A stretch of 64,000 bases of DNA, from NCBI GenBank assembly GCA_020636445.1, contig JACJXV010000009.1:1-64000 (forward strand). The letters are read 5' to 3'. Each line of letters begins with the position of its first letter. Position 1 is the stretch's first letter. The stretch is from Lewinellaceae bacterium. GTDB taxonomy: Bacteria; Bacteroidota; Bacteroidia; Chitinophagales; Saprospiraceae. The notes beneath the pieces are model-generated. The model was given only the letters and a program-made list of their open reading frames with translations, was not told where the DNA came from and made no database searches. Shown here in pieces: positions 18,160 to 27,568 of this stretch. Made by a program: the position numbers and the translations under genes.

Positions 18160-18972
18160 TTAGGCGGGGTTTGGTACTATAGGTGCAACAGTAAAATCCC
18201 CCTGGACGCTATCCCCTGGGCGGGCCATATCGAGGATCATGATTTTTTGCCATACCTTATTGGAAAGGCTATGAGCCAGGGTTTCAACATCATTGACAGC
18301 GTTGAGAACTACCGGGTCATTCAGGTATTGTGCATGCAGCGCAGCAAGTTTTGACGTGATGGACAGGAGCTCTGAGCAATAATCGAGGTACCTGGCCAAC
18401 TCATAAGCCGATAATATCCGCTCTGGCGAAGAAGCTGTAGGTTGGTGCAGACCAAAGAGATAAGCCGGATCCTTCGTTAGTTGATGCATATCAACCACGT
18501 GTGCAATACTTCGTAACTGATGTAATGCCTTTAGTGCAGCCTGGCGTTTAATACGTACCTCTGTGGTTGCCAGGAAAAATAGGGCAATGGCCAGAAAAAT
18601 AAGTTCATTGATGGCGGATTCTATCCCCTGTAATAAATCGGAAATCCCATTTACCTGGAGCTCTACCCGCAGGGATAGCTGAATGGCCCAGCCTGCTATT
18701 CCGATCATGCCGATTCCGACCAGGATAGCCAAAATCCGGACTGACCAAAGGGGGCGCCGCAACCAGTGGCATAGCAAGGCTACGTCATGAGCTACCTGCC
18801 GCAATTCCCGACCTACCTGTAATAAGTTGGCCTGGGGAAACCGTTCATCAATACGAGCAATTAACCGATCCAGCGTTCCGAGAATACGCCCGGTATTCAG
18901 TTCGTTGTAATGCTCACTCCGTGGAGATAAGGGTTGCCAAAATGGCCACATACTCTTGGAATTAATTGCCAA
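18160..18972 (-). CDS. Hypothetical protein with two membrane helices
   Basis: 270 residues that I do not recognise. A soluble helical start (HYNELNTGRILGTLDRLIARIDERFP) is followed by two hydrophobic segments near residues 75-97 and 118-138, then a long helical cytoplasmic part with ELLSITSKLAALHAQYL. The layout, helices flanking a two-helix hairpin, resembles membrane-anchored signalling or scaffold proteins, but no motif supports a function. It heads an apparent two-gene unit with the DUF5995 gene and is divergent from the small membrane protein at 19146. Confidence 0.6.
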   Translation of the reverse strand: MAINSKSMWPFWQPLSPRSEHYNELNTGRILGTLDRLIARIDERFPQANLLQVGRELRQVAHDVALLCHWLRRPLWSVRILAILVGIGMIGIAGWAIQLSLRVELQVNGISDLLQGIESAINELIFLAIALFFLATTEVRIKRQAALKALHQLRSIAHVVDMHQLTKDPAYLFGLHQPTASSPERILSAYELARYLDYCSELLSITSKLAALHAQYLNDPVVLNAVNDVETLAHSLSNKVWQKIMILDMARPGDSVQGDFTVAPIVPNPA

Positions 18973-19145
18973 GGAAATTTACAATAAAATACCGGGGAAT
19001 CACCACCCTGGCTTTGGAAAACACCTGTTGGCATTTGTATCTTCCGTTAGCGAACAGGCTTATCTATGCCGGGTGGCGGTTTCAGATTCACGTAATGTCT
19101 GCCCATTTTCCGTAAATCCTTTAAGCAAGCCATAAACGAAAAGCG

Positions 19146-19460
19146 ATGTCTCTTTTTACCGAAGTGATGACCCCCAGGGGGTGGATTCTTTTTGCTATTG
19201 GCGCTGTCAATATCACGATCGCATACTTTTGGGTGCATATTGAGCCAGAAGTGAGTTATGGCTTTTTTGCTGCCATGATTCATGGTTGGTTAGCACCGCT
19301 CAATTGGATTCTTTCCTGGTTTGATGGGCGATTGTTCATCCAATCAGCAACCCAATCTACTGCCTACATTGTTGGGTATGCATTTGGTGCGGTGCTTATT
19401 CCCGGTACCTGGACGGGGCTACTGCGGATAATCGTTCATGTTTTGCGAGGATACGTTTAA
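19146..19460 (+). CDS. Small hypothetical membrane protein
   Basis: 104 residues with three predicted membrane segments (near residues 12-30, 38-58 and 72-98). The segment HGWLAPLNWILSWFDGRLF between helices 2 and 3 is rich in aromatic residues, as in small conserved membrane proteins of Bacteroidota. No family recognised. The start ATG 19146 follows a short gap after the divergent 18972 gene. Confidence 0.6.
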   Translation: MSLFTEVMTPRGWILFAIGAVNITIAYFWVHIEPEVSYGFFAAMIHGWLAPLNWILSWFDGRLFIQSATQSTAYIVGYAFGAVLIPGTWTGLLRIIVHVLRGYV

Positions 19461-19691
19461 TAAATAATGCGCGGGAACTTTTTTCCTGCTGTAAGGGGTT
19501 TATCTTTTGAATCTTACCCAAACCAGTTCGCGATGGGTATAAACTATTTCACCATGTCTCATTTCTCAACACATAGGGTGTCGGCTACTCCTGGTTGGCA
19601 TAGTCGCCCGCGAGATCTTCGAGGCTGGTGTTCTCTCCCCTGATGGATTTGCACTAGCCTGACTCGAGGCGATTGATGATTTTTCCAGCCA

Positions 19692-21107
19692 GTGTCCATG
19701 CTGATATTGGCAGGGTATTTCTATGTGCTTATTTCTGTTTTCATGGAACTCGTTCTAATTGTCTACGTGAGCTTGCTGGCACTCGGTCTGCTGAGACTTG
19801 GGCTGCCAGCCCGCATTTTGATTTTGAATTTTTTCGGAAAGTATAAACGGAGCAGACACCCAAAGAAGCCGTATGGAAAACCCACCAGCGCGAAAGGGGA
19901 TCTGCTGGGCGTTTCTGAAGCATTCTTTATAAAGAAGATCTTGCGCTCAGCGAAAGGTCCGTTTCCGCTAATTTTCAGATTATTAAAAGAACAGGAGCAA
20001 ACGCATGCGCGTCTAAATTTTATTCGGGCTCTGCAATATTGGTACCCTAAGCGAAAAATCCGGAATCTGGAACAGTGGACCCCTCGGGAAGCGAATTATG
20101 CTAACACGGAACAATATCTATCAGAATTGGTGACTTTTTTATTTGAAGTCTATCCCGTTCCTGCGTTTATTCGTGCGGTTTGGTTTAACTGGACTTATAG
20201 ATCCTGGCAAGAGTTTAATTGGCAAACGCGTATTCGGGAGGGAGACCCGCAAGTTGTATCGGGACTGGATAATCCGGGTTTCCGGTTGTACTTTCATTTG
20301 GCTTCAGGAGGCAATGCTGCTCGTACACCAGGGGTGGCCTGGGAACTTAGTCCCAGGGCTAATGCATTTTTCATTCAGGCACCAGCCCATTTCAGCCCGA
20401 TGCAGGCGTTTTGGTTTGCCGTTTTACAAACTGAGCATTTCCGGGCGGCGGAGATTGAGGAGCGATGGGGGGGCGTTGTTCCGATTCCTTCCCGGATGAG
20501 CCAGGTATCCTACTGGCGCCTGGTGTTTCGGAAATTGCGCATGGAGAAATGCCTGCCGGGTTATCTTCGGGTTAAACGGGTGTTTGACCAGCTGGAGTTG
20601 ATCGTGTTTGGACAAGGGGAATTAGCCTCTATTTCTGCTTTGCTACCCTTGGCGGGAACAGGACTGCCAGCACCGTTGAGTTGGTATAGCTGGCGAACCC
20701 TTGAGCTACATTTACAGGAACGGATTGTCGCCGTTAACCGATCTCAGCCATTTTATGCGCCACCCGGTATACCCGAGTGGGCTGAAGTATTATCCCCGAG
20801 AAGTGGTCGGAAATATGTGGTGATTCGTTTGGGTACGATTACCCAACTACTGGAAGAAGGGGTTGCGATGAACCATTGCCTGGGCTTGGAACACCTGTAT
20901 GAAGCCCAGCATGGTGTAACTTCTTTTTGGTCGGTTCGGGAGCACATTGGTAAAGGACAGGAAGTTTCCAAGCTTACCTTTACGCTGGAGGAGCATAGGG
21001 TTACGGAGATACAGGGAGAGCAGAATGGAGAGCCTTCGGACGAAGCCCTGGAGGTATTGTGGACCTGGCAGTTTCAGATGCTGGTGCCGACTGAGTTGGT
21101 AGGGTAA
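19692..21107 (+). CDS. PcfJ domain-containing protein with a hydrophobic N-terminus
   Basis: 471 residues from GTG 19692, or 469 from ATG 19698. The C-terminal part shows the PcfJ pattern: LLEEGVAMNHCLGLEHLYEAQHGVTSFWSVRE followed by KLTFTLEEHRVTEIQGEQNGEPSDE. PcfJ was named from a conjugative plasmid of Enterococcus, but chromosomal homologs of unknown role are common. The first 48 residues are strongly hydrophobic (YVLISVFMELVLIVYVSLLALGLL), which is unusual; the real protein may start later (for example near KYKRSRHPKKPYGKP, no ATG there) or a frameshift may join an unrelated frame. No conjugation genes are nearby. Confidence 0.7.
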   Translation: MSMLILAGYFYVLISVFMELVLIVYVSLLALGLLRLGLPARILILNFFGKYKRSRHPKKPYGKPTSAKGDLLGVSEAFFIKKILRSAKGPFPLIFRLLKEQEQTHARLNFIRALQYWYPKRKIRNLEQWTPREANYANTEQYLSELVTFLFEVYPVPAFIRAVWFNWTYRSWQEFNWQTRIREGDPQVVSGLDNPGFRLYFHLASGGNAARTPGVAWELSPRANAFFIQAPAHFSPMQAFWFAVLQTEHFRAAEIEERWGGVVPIPSRMSQVSYWRLVFRKLRMEKCLPGYLRVKRVFDQLELIVFGQGELASISALLPLAGTGLPAPLSWYSWRTLELHLQERIVAVNRSQPFYAPPGIPEWAEVLSPRSGRKYVVIRLGTITQLLEEGVAMNHCLGLEHLYEAQHGVTSFWSVREHIGKGQEVSKLTFTLEEHRVTEIQGEQNGEPSDEALEVLWTWQFQMLVPTELVG

Positions 21108-21126
21108 TTTGAGGTATGCCGTATGG

Positions 21127-21777
21127 TTAAAGGAGCTGTTGTAACTCCGCAAAATGATCGATCAGGAAGTCGGGATGGTGTTGGCGAAGTACTTCAACGG
21201 GGCGGTAGCCATAGGTTACTGCCCCTACCCGCAGTCCGGCAGCCCTTCCTGCTTCAAGGTCGTGGGTGGAATCGCCAATCATTACCGCCCTACGAGGTGA
21301 AATAGTTAATTCTTCCAGAATTAGATGGATTCCTGCCGGGTCTGGTTTGAGCGGGAAGCGTTCGGGCTGTGCTCCCAGGACAAAACTAAAATGAGGACGA
21401 AGGCCCAGCGCATCTACCAGCGCATCGGTAAACCACTGGGCTTTGTTACTGTAGATGGCTTTTTGCATGGGTAATTTTTGCAATGTTTCCAGTACTTCGG
21501 GATAACATCGGGTAAAATCAGCTACATGTTGGCGGTAGTAGGCATCGAATAAATCACGGCCCTGGGAGAGGATAGCCTCATCCGTGGTTTGTAGTACGGT
21601 GCGCAATAAATAGCTTAAGCCGCTGCCCAGGAGAGGAGGGAAAGCAGTTATTTCAAGGGTAGGAAAACCCAGGTTGCTTAACGCGTGATTAACGGCAGCT
21701 GCCAGGTCATATTTCGAATCTACCAGGGTCCCATCCAGGTCACAAATGAGCAGCTCAACAGGCTCGGCAATAGGCAT
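21127..21777 (-). CDS. HAD family hydrolase, phosphoglycolate phosphatase-like
   Basis: 216 residues. HAD motif I is CDLDGTLVDS (nucleophile Asp and acid Asp), motif II IYSNK, motif III the lysine in RFPLKPDP, and motif IV MIGDSTHDLEAG. The four-helix cap between motifs I and II makes it subclass I, as in Gph/PGP, which removes 2-phosphoglycolate formed during DNA repair; pyrophosphatase PpaX is an alternative. It converges on the PcfJ gene with only about 20 bp between the stops and no visible terminator. Confidence 0.85.
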   Translation of the reverse strand: MPIAEPVELLICDLDGTLVDSKYDLAAAVNHALSNLGFPTLEITAFPPLLGSGLSYLLRTVLQTTDEAILSQGRDLFDAYYRQHVADFTRCYPEVLETLQKLPMQKAIYSNKAQWFTDALVDALGLRPHFSFVLGAQPERFPLKPDPAGIHLILEELTISPRRAVMIGDSTHDLEAGRAAGLRVGAVTYGYRPVEVLRQHHPDFLIDHFAELQQLL

Positions 21778-22060
21778 AAAGCTGTTTTTTGCCTAAATAT
21801 ATACTATCCCCATCGCAAATCATTTCGGAATGGGGATATACTTCTGGGAAAGTAGCTTGATGTGTTGCGACCAGGCTCCAGCGGGGAAAGATCATAGGAA
21901 CCGGACTGTCCGCCATTTTCCTGTTTAGGATTTTTCTTACTTGGCATAGTTGGTTTTACAGGGCTTTCTGTATTTTAAGGGAAGAATAGAGGATCCGAGG
22001 CAACCCTTTGAGGGATGGCTTGGTATAGTATGGACTCCTCATTGACCAGACCCAATACCT

Positions 22061-23206
22061 ATGAATCGCCTGAAATTAATTATGCTGTGGCTATGCCTGT
22101 CGGGGATAGCTGCCTCGGGACAGTCTGCACTCTACGAGCGCGGGCAGGTTTTTCTAACGTCCAACGATACATTATCGGGTATCATCTTACGCAATGCTGA
22201 TACAGAATTAAGTCGGATAATCGCCTTTCAGGAAGAAGGCCAGGCGGAGATTGTCTATTATGACCCTTCAGATATAGCGGGTTTCCGTTTTCAGTCTGAC
22301 GGTGCCCAGTACGCTGCGGTACGGATTGCGGATACGCCGGTAAAAGCTGATACGGAGATGGGGGAAATGCGTTTTGGCCGCTTGCTTGTTGAAGGCTTTG
22401 CCTCCCTGTACCGGATAGAAGTGTCGCTGCGGGATGCCAAGCGTTTGTTTCTTGATGATGTAGCCCACTTATATACAGTACGCCGGGGTGATGATTGGGT
22501 TACCTTGGAGCAATTGCGCAAGGTGGTGGACAATGACCAGTCATACCTGGATAAGCGCTATGTCGGGGCGTTAAAATATTTAGCTGCCGAATGTCAGGAT
22601 CTGTGGGCACGCATTGACCGAACAACCTTTGATGATAGAAGCATAAGTGCTATTATTGGCGCCTACAATGCTTGCGCAGCTCCCGAAGCTACTTCGGCGA
22701 ATCTCATTGTTCGGCGAAAAGGGGCCCTTACCCAGGAGGTTGGCCCGCATATTACCTTGCCCAATGGTCCTTCCCTGGCGAATGGCTCGGGGTTTGGGTT
22801 CGGGTATTTATTGGAAACTACGGATCCTGCGCAAAGCCGTCGGGGATTTATCGCTTACGGTGCACATTACACCTTTATGCAATTCGAAACGGAAGGGAAT
22901 ACCGTAAAACAGCATTGGCTCCGCCTGCCGCTTTGGGCCGGAATTAAACTTAACCCCAATAATGCTATTCGCCCTTTTATCGGCGGCGGTTTTATGTTTG
23001 GAATTAAACTTTCGGAGACGGCACAATGTGTTGATGGCAATTGCCCGGAGTATTACATTGATCCCAGTCCATTTTTTCCTTCGTTCATTTTCGCGGGAGG
23101 GGTTTCTATTAACCAGGTTCGGCTCTTTGGGCGCATTGACGCAGAAGGTCTGCGGCTCTCAGGTGATAAACTCATTGAGTTTGGCATCAATTACCGGCTG
23201 CGTTAA
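22061..23206 (+). CDS. Secreted protein with C-terminal beta-barrel-like region
   Basis: 381 residues with a signal peptide ending at about residue 20 (SGIAASGQS). Residues 25-130 are beta-rich and of a type seen in many Bacteroidota secreted proteins (RGQVFLTSNDTLSGIILRNADTEL). Residues 215-381 have alternating strands and end in FGINYRLR, with GFGFGYLLET and RLPLWAGIKLNPNNAIRPFIGGG, as in outer-membrane beta-barrel (OmpA/PorT-like) proteins. Likely outer membrane; function unknown. The 283-bp gap upstream, divergent from the HAD gene, holds no other gene. Confidence 0.7.
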   Translation: MNRLKLIMLWLCLSGIAASGQSALYERGQVFLTSNDTLSGIILRNADTELSRIIAFQEEGQAEIVYYDPSDIAGFRFQSDGAQYAAVRIADTPVKADTEMGEMRFGRLLVEGFASLYRIEVSLRDAKRLFLDDVAHLYTVRRGDDWVTLEQLRKVVDNDQSYLDKRYVGALKYLAAECQDLWARIDRTTFDDRSISAIIGAYNACAAPEATSANLIVRRKGALTQEVGPHITLPNGPSLANGSGFGFGYLLETTDPAQSRRGFIAYGAHYTFMQFETEGNTVKQHWLRLPLWAGIKLNPNNAIRPFIGGGFMFGIKLSETAQCVDGNCPEYYIDPSPFFPSFIFAGGVSINQVRLFGRIDAEGLRLSGDKLIEFGINYRLR

Positions 23207-23260
23207 AAAGGATACTTCCTGGAGGTTCTATTTAGAGTAAGCCATCAACCCGGCACTGTC

Positions 23261-24391
23261 TCATAGTTTTAAAATACGTTCCATAAACCGTTGGTCTCTA
23301 CTGATTAGTTGCAGGAAATATATGCCGGCGGGAAGATCAGCCAATGGTATTTCACTAGAGGGGGTTTGGGGAGGCATTGTTCCGGATTGAATAACCGCAC
23401 CTGAGGTATGTACCAATCGCCACGACCGCTGAGTCGACACCTCCGTTGCTGGCCAATAGATGGTTATGTTTTCCTGAGTAGGTAAGGGATAGATCCGGGG
23501 TGTTGGTTCCGAACCGGCATCAACACTGATAGCAGGGTGTCGGATAGCTTTCCCGTCGGTATCTACCTGCCGTAGACGGTAATAATTGATGCCTGAGTGT
23601 GGTGCCTGATCAGTAAAAAAATAGGTCTGGGGCAAATAAGATGTTCCTACACCCCTGACCCGGCCTATCTCGGTGAAGGGGTTTTGCGCTGAAGCCCGTT
23701 CAACTGCAAAATAGGCATTGTTGCGTTCCTGATCCGTTTTCCAAATCAGGTTAATAGTCCCGTCAGGTTGGCGTCGCCCCCGGAAATCGACAAGCGTGAC
23801 AGGTAAGGCTGCTAACCCCTGGATGGTCACATCGTCGAGGCGGAAAGTAGCGGCCAGGGCACCAGGGTTTTGTAGGTAAGGGTAAATGCGTACGGTGATA
23901 GTCCCGCCAACGGAGGTTGTTGCCACGAAACTACCTGCCTGCCCCCCACAACCGATGCTGGTAGAGCCGCTGAAGGCAAATTCTTCGCCATTACCGACAT
24001 CGACATATACATCAAAAGCACTTGCACCATTGGAAGAAGAGATTCCCGCAGAGAAACTAATGGCGGTAACGGTAAAGGTATAACCCGGCTGGGCGGTAAT
24101 ACTGAATTCCAAAAATTCGCCAGGATCACGACTGCTAGCGGAAGGCCAGAAGTTGGTAGCCCAGCTTTCATTTCCACTACAAACAGCAGGGCTGCCGGTA
24201 TTATTTCCTCCCGACAGGGAGGCGTACGCTCCACTTACCTGACTATGGTACGAACTGGCGGCTATGGGCAGTGAAGGAACCGCCGTAGCAATGTTTTCAA
24301 AGGACCACTGGGCCAATAGTTGAGCTGAGGCGTTACTGTATGAAAACAGTAACACCAACAGCCAGAACTGGGAGTTTAGTATTGCTTTCAT
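23261..24391 (-). CDS. T9SS type A sorting domain-containing secreted protein
   Basis: 376 residues. A signal peptide (1-23, ending NASAQ) precedes a beta-sandwich region typical of secreted or adhesive proteins (AQWSFEN, FEFSIT-like strands, RLDDVTIQGL), then a fibronectin-like segment (PVTLVDFRGRRQPDGTINLIWKTDQERNNAYFAVER). The last 80 residues are the type IX secretion sorting domain, with IYPLPTQENITIYWP, SSEIPLADLPAGIYFLQL and the basic end RILKL. The protein is therefore exported to the cell surface or medium by the T9SS. Its ligand or role is unknown. Confidence 0.9.
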   Translation of the reverse strand: MKAILNSQFWLLVLLFSYSNASAQLLAQWSFENIATAVPSLPIAASSYHSQVSGAYASLSGGNNTGSPAVCSGNESWATNFWPSASSRDPGEFLEFSITAQPGYTFTVTAISFSAGISSSNGASAFDVYVDVGNGEEFAFSGSTSIGCGGQAGSFVATTSVGGTITVRIYPYLQNPGALAATFRLDDVTIQGLAALPVTLVDFRGRRQPDGTINLIWKTDQERNNAYFAVERASAQNPFTEIGRVRGVGTSYLPQTYFFTDQAPHSGINYYRLRQVDTDGKAIRHPAISVDAGSEPTPRIYPLPTQENITIYWPATEVSTQRSWRLVHTSGAVIQSGTMPPQTPSSEIPLADLPAGIYFLQLISRDQRFMERILKL

Positions 24392-24589
24392 GAGGTTTAG
24401 TACTTTGCAGATGAAGGCAAATTGCTATGAATTTTACCTCCAGTAAAGGACAGGAAAACGGAGGGAGTTCCCGCAAGAATATGGCTTCTGGGTGCTTTGG
24501 TAGGAGTGAAAGTTGTTGATAATCAGCAGTGGTAAGTGTACGGAAAGACAGGAGAGGCCCGGAATGCTGATGGATGGTAGGGTTTATGT

Positions 24590-25020
24590 CGTTCGCTATC
24601 GCTCACTTGGTTTATGTCGTTCGCTATCGCTCACTTGGTTTATATAAAGTTTATGTAGTTGAAAATTAGGCTAACACGCTGCTTTAAGGTTTATGCCGCT
24701 CACTTCGTTCGCCCCTACGGGCAAGTTCGGTTTATACCGTTCGCTCACCGCTCACCGCTCACTCGGTTTATGCCACTCACTGTGTTCGCTCAGTTTATAA
24801 AGTTTATGTAGTTGAAAATTAGGCTAACACGTCAATGCGCCAAGGGCTAACACGCTGCTTTAAGGTTTATGCCGCTCACTTCGTTCGCCCCTACGGGCAA
24901 GTTCGGTTTATACCGTTCGCGTTGCTCACCCCAGACGGGCAAGTTCGGTTTATGGGGTTTATTTTCCAGTTCACTGTTCACTGCAACACGCCAATGCGCC
25001 AACAGCTAACACGCTAATAG
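24590..25020. repeat. Complex direct-repeat block
   Basis: A 75-bp unit beginning GCTAACACGCTGC and containing CCGCTCACTTCGTTCGCC occurs exactly at 24670-24744 and 24846-24920. Just before it a 35-36 bp unit (ATAAAGTTTATGTAG...GGCTAACACG) occurs at 24643-24678 and 24796-24831. Smaller phrases (GGTTTATGTCGTTCGC, GCTCACCGCTCACT, GCTAACACG, CAATGCGCCAA) recur throughout, the first as a perfect tandem pair at 24590-24640. The 697-bp gap 24392-25088 contains no supported gene. This looks like recombination or slippage between short dispersed phrases, not a CRISPR array. Confidence 0.8.
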
Positions 25021-25035
25021 CCATTACGTATAAAC

Positions 25036-25071
25036 AAAAACGGCCGACCCCTTTGCAAGGGCCGGCCGTTT
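25036..25071 (-). terminator. Intrinsic terminator of the tail-specific protease gene
   Basis: On the minus strand AAACGGCCGGCCCTT, a TGCA-type loop and AAGGGGTCGGCCGTTT form a long GC-rich stem followed by TTTTTG. It sits 15-50 bp after the stop codon. Confidence 0.85.
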
Positions 25072-25088
25072 GGGTATGGTGTCAGGAA

Positions 25089-27239
25089 TTATTTGTTCAG
25101 TACGATCATGTCATGCATGATGTTCATCGTTTCCCGCAGGTAGATATCTTTGGCTACCCCTTTCAGGAAATCTTCATTCCGGGCTTTACTGGATTCTTCG
25201 GTATTGATGACGGTTTCGTCAGCAGCCAGGTTGTGGGCATTCTTTACAAAGGTATCTTTGAAGAGATCCCGGAAGGCGTTGGAGGCCGCCGTCATTTTCT
25301 TTTGGGTGGCTACGTAGTCCTGTAGATTGAGCGAGTAAGTAGACGTTTCGCGCTGTTCTTTCACTTCTTTGGCACGCGAATAAATCTTCTGGAAGAGCGG
25401 GTCATTATTTACACGCTGCTGGCTGCGCTTCTTGATTTCATCCATTTTGCGAATCCGGTAGGTATTCTGCTGGAAGTCAACTTTAGGAATTTCCGTCCAT
25501 TCCATGGCGTGGGCATCCTCCCGTTCGCCAATGTCAACAAAGTGATATTGGTCGGGCAAAATGATATCGGGAATAACACCGGTTAATTGGTTTGAGCCCC
25601 CTGTGATGCGATAAAACTTCTGGGTAGTAATCTTAATATCTCCCAGAGGCTTAATCTCGTCATACCCTCTGACAGCCATATCCAGGTCGTACATGCGCTG
25701 TACCGTTCCTTTGCCATAGGTGGATTTAGTTCCCACAATGATGGCCCGGCCATAATCCTGCAATGCTCCGGCCATGATTTCAGAAGCGGAGGCACTGAAG
25801 TTATTGACCAGTACGATCAGCGGACCATCATACTGCACCCGACTGTCTACATCCCGCAGGACATCGGTTTGGCCGTCGCGGGATTTAATCTGCACAATAG
25901 GGCCTGTTTCGAGAAAAAAACCTGTCATTCGTACTACATCAGACAGCGATCCCCCGCCGTTGTTACGCAGGTCAAGGATGATTCCATTAACCTTTTCTGC
26001 CTTGAGTTTTTCGATTTCTGTGTTGACGTCACGGGCGCAGAAGCGGCCATTGGGGTCGTTGAAGTCAGCATAAAAGCTTGGCAGATTTAGGTACCCAATC
26101 CGCTCATTTTCGTTACTGTCAATAATCAAGGAGCGGGCCCAACCATCTTCCAGTTGGACAATATCGCGAATGATCTGGATCTCCTTAGTAGTGCCATCCA
26201 CCTTTTTAACCAGTAAACGAACCAGGGTTCCTTTCTTTCCGCGAATCAACTGTACTACATCATTGATGACCATGCCAGTGACATCCTTGAATTCCCCTTC
26301 ATTACCTTGGGCAACCTTCAGGATGATATCGTTTTCGAAAATTTCCTTGGTCTTCCAGGCTGGCCCACCTACCACAATAGAGGATACTTTTGTGTAGTCA
26401 CCTACTGTTTGCAACGTTGCGCCGATTCCCTCAAGCCGGCCGGAAAAGCGAATGTCAAAGTTTTGCTTTTCGACTGGTTCAAAAAATTCGGTATGTGGAT
26501 CAAAGAGGTGAGTGAGGCTATTAAAATAAAGGCTACGTCGGTCGTCGCGCTTCATTTTCATCATGCGGTCAAACCAGTCATTGTAAAGTTCCAAAACGGA
26601 AGCACGAGCTTCTTTTTCGAGCTCTGCAAAGCTTTTAACCGGGGTTTCCTCGCCTTCCTTTTCCTGGTTTTCCATCTTGTCAGCCAGGCGGGTCATCGTT
26701 TCATATTTCAGCAGATGATACCATACTTTTTTGAGCTCGGCATCATTGGCGGCATAACCACGCTTTTCGGGGTCGGATTCAAACGATTCTTTGAGGTCAA
26801 AGTTGAAAGGCTGGCTCAGGATTTCCCGGTAGTAGGCCTGGGTTTTGACCAACGCAGCATCAAAATGTTCCAGGCTGCGATCGAAAAATTCGAATGAACC
26901 TGATTTCGCTTCATCATCGAGTTGGGTACGGTAATCGGCGAAAGCAAGCAGATCTTCCTGGGTGAGGAAGCGACGCCCACCGTCCAGACCATCCAGATAT
27001 TCAGCGTACAGTTTCTCGGAAAAATTGTCATCAAAAGTTAGCGGTCGGTAATGTAATTGATCGAGGAACACCCGAATCGTTTGCATGAGGATCGCATCTT
27101 TCTCTCCATTCCCCGTTGGTTTGGGTAGGAAAGCCGCCAGGAGGAATACTCCCAGGATTACGGAAAAGAAAAGTGGTCTTTTAAATTTCATTATCCACAT
27201 TTTAAGGCGCACGCCAAAGTTCATTGTTCTAGCAGCCAT
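25089..27239 (-). CDS. prc: Carboxy-terminal processing (tail-specific) protease, S41
   Basis: 716 residues. A signal anchor lies near 23-38 (FFSVILGVFLLAAFL). The N-terminal helical domain is followed by a PDZ domain (about 255-350, GRLEGIGATLQTVGDYTKVSSIVVGGPA) and the S41 catalytic core: GIILDLRNNGGG, Ser484 in NNFSASASEIM, Asp495 and Lys510 in TYGKGTVQ, spaced as in E. coli Prc. A C-terminal DUF3340-type region follows (KMDEIKKRSQQRVNND). It degrades or trims periplasmic proteins from their C-terminus and can regulate peptidoglycan hydrolases. Start ATG at 27239, 27224 or 27197 (MKFKRPLFF); the last gives the most normal leader. Confidence 0.95.
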   Translation of the reverse strand: MAARTMNFGVRLKMWIMKFKRPLFFSVILGVFLLAAFLPKPTGNGEKDAILMQTIRVFLDQLHYRPLTFDDNFSEKLYAEYLDGLDGGRRFLTQEDLLAFADYRTQLDDEAKSGSFEFFDRSLEHFDAALVKTQAYYREILSQPFNFDLKESFESDPEKRGYAANDAELKKVWYHLLKYETMTRLADKMENQEKEGEETPVKSFAELEKEARASVLELYNDWFDRMMKMKRDDRRSLYFNSLTHLFDPHTEFFEPVEKQNFDIRFSGRLEGIGATLQTVGDYTKVSSIVVGGPAWKTKEIFENDIILKVAQGNEGEFKDVTGMVINDVVQLIRGKKGTLVRLLVKKVDGTTKEIQIIRDIVQLEDGWARSLIIDSNENERIGYLNLPSFYADFNDPNGRFCARDVNTEIEKLKAEKVNGIILDLRNNGGGSLSDVVRMTGFFLETGPIVQIKSRDGQTDVLRDVDSRVQYDGPLIVLVNNFSASASEIMAGALQDYGRAIIVGTKSTYGKGTVQRMYDLDMAVRGYDEIKPLGDIKITTQKFYRITGGSNQLTGVIPDIILPDQYHFVDIGEREDAHAMEWTEIPKVDFQQNTYRIRKMDEIKKRSQQRVNNDPLFQKIYSRAKEVKEQRETSTYSLNLQDYVATQKKMTAASNAFRDLFKDTFVKNAHNLAADETVINTEESSKARNEDFLKGVAKDIYLRETMNIMHDMIVLNK

Positions 27240-27485
27240 GAAGTTTTATAGCACTCATTTTGGTTAAGCCCTATTCAAATAAAAATACCGTTTTCTAACG
27301 AAAATGTTTCGCAACAACCACGCCAAACAACACATTTAACGAAACCCTAAGAAAAAATCGTCTTTTGGGTCTCCTGAACTTCTGGATTAGGGGCTGCGCT
27401 CATTTTTGTAATACCCAGCTCTCCCGTACCGACACGATACATCGCGTCGCCTCTAAAAGGGGCACATCGCGTCGCTCTTCCCGCT

Positions 27486-27530
27486 AAAAAAAAACATCCC
27501 GACCGATGACTGGGTCATCAATCGGGATGT
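27486..27530 (-). terminator. Intrinsic terminator of hppA
   Basis: On the minus strand, ACATCCCGA, two unpaired bases, GATGAC, CCA loop and the matching GTCATC...TCGGGATGT form a 15-bp interrupted stem followed by nine T. It lies 40-80 bp downstream of hppA. The rest of 27240-27485 has two direct copies of ACATCGCGTCGC (27440 and 27464) and no gene. Confidence 0.9.
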
Positions 27531-27568
27531 CAACCTTTGGGAAAGGGTTGCCCCGCTCCCCGAAGGAA

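Noticed and set aside
19692..21107. Idea of a conjugative or integrative element around the PcfJ gene
   Set aside because: No relaxase, integrase, T4SS gene, direct repeats or tRNA is nearby.
24590..25020. Possible CRISPR array in the repeat block
   Set aside because: The repeats are of different lengths (36 and 75 bp), only two copies each, without regular unique spacers, and no cas genes are near.
26307..26897. 196-residue plus-strand frame opposite the tail-specific protease
   Set aside because: Antisense shadow of prc; no start context or family similarity.
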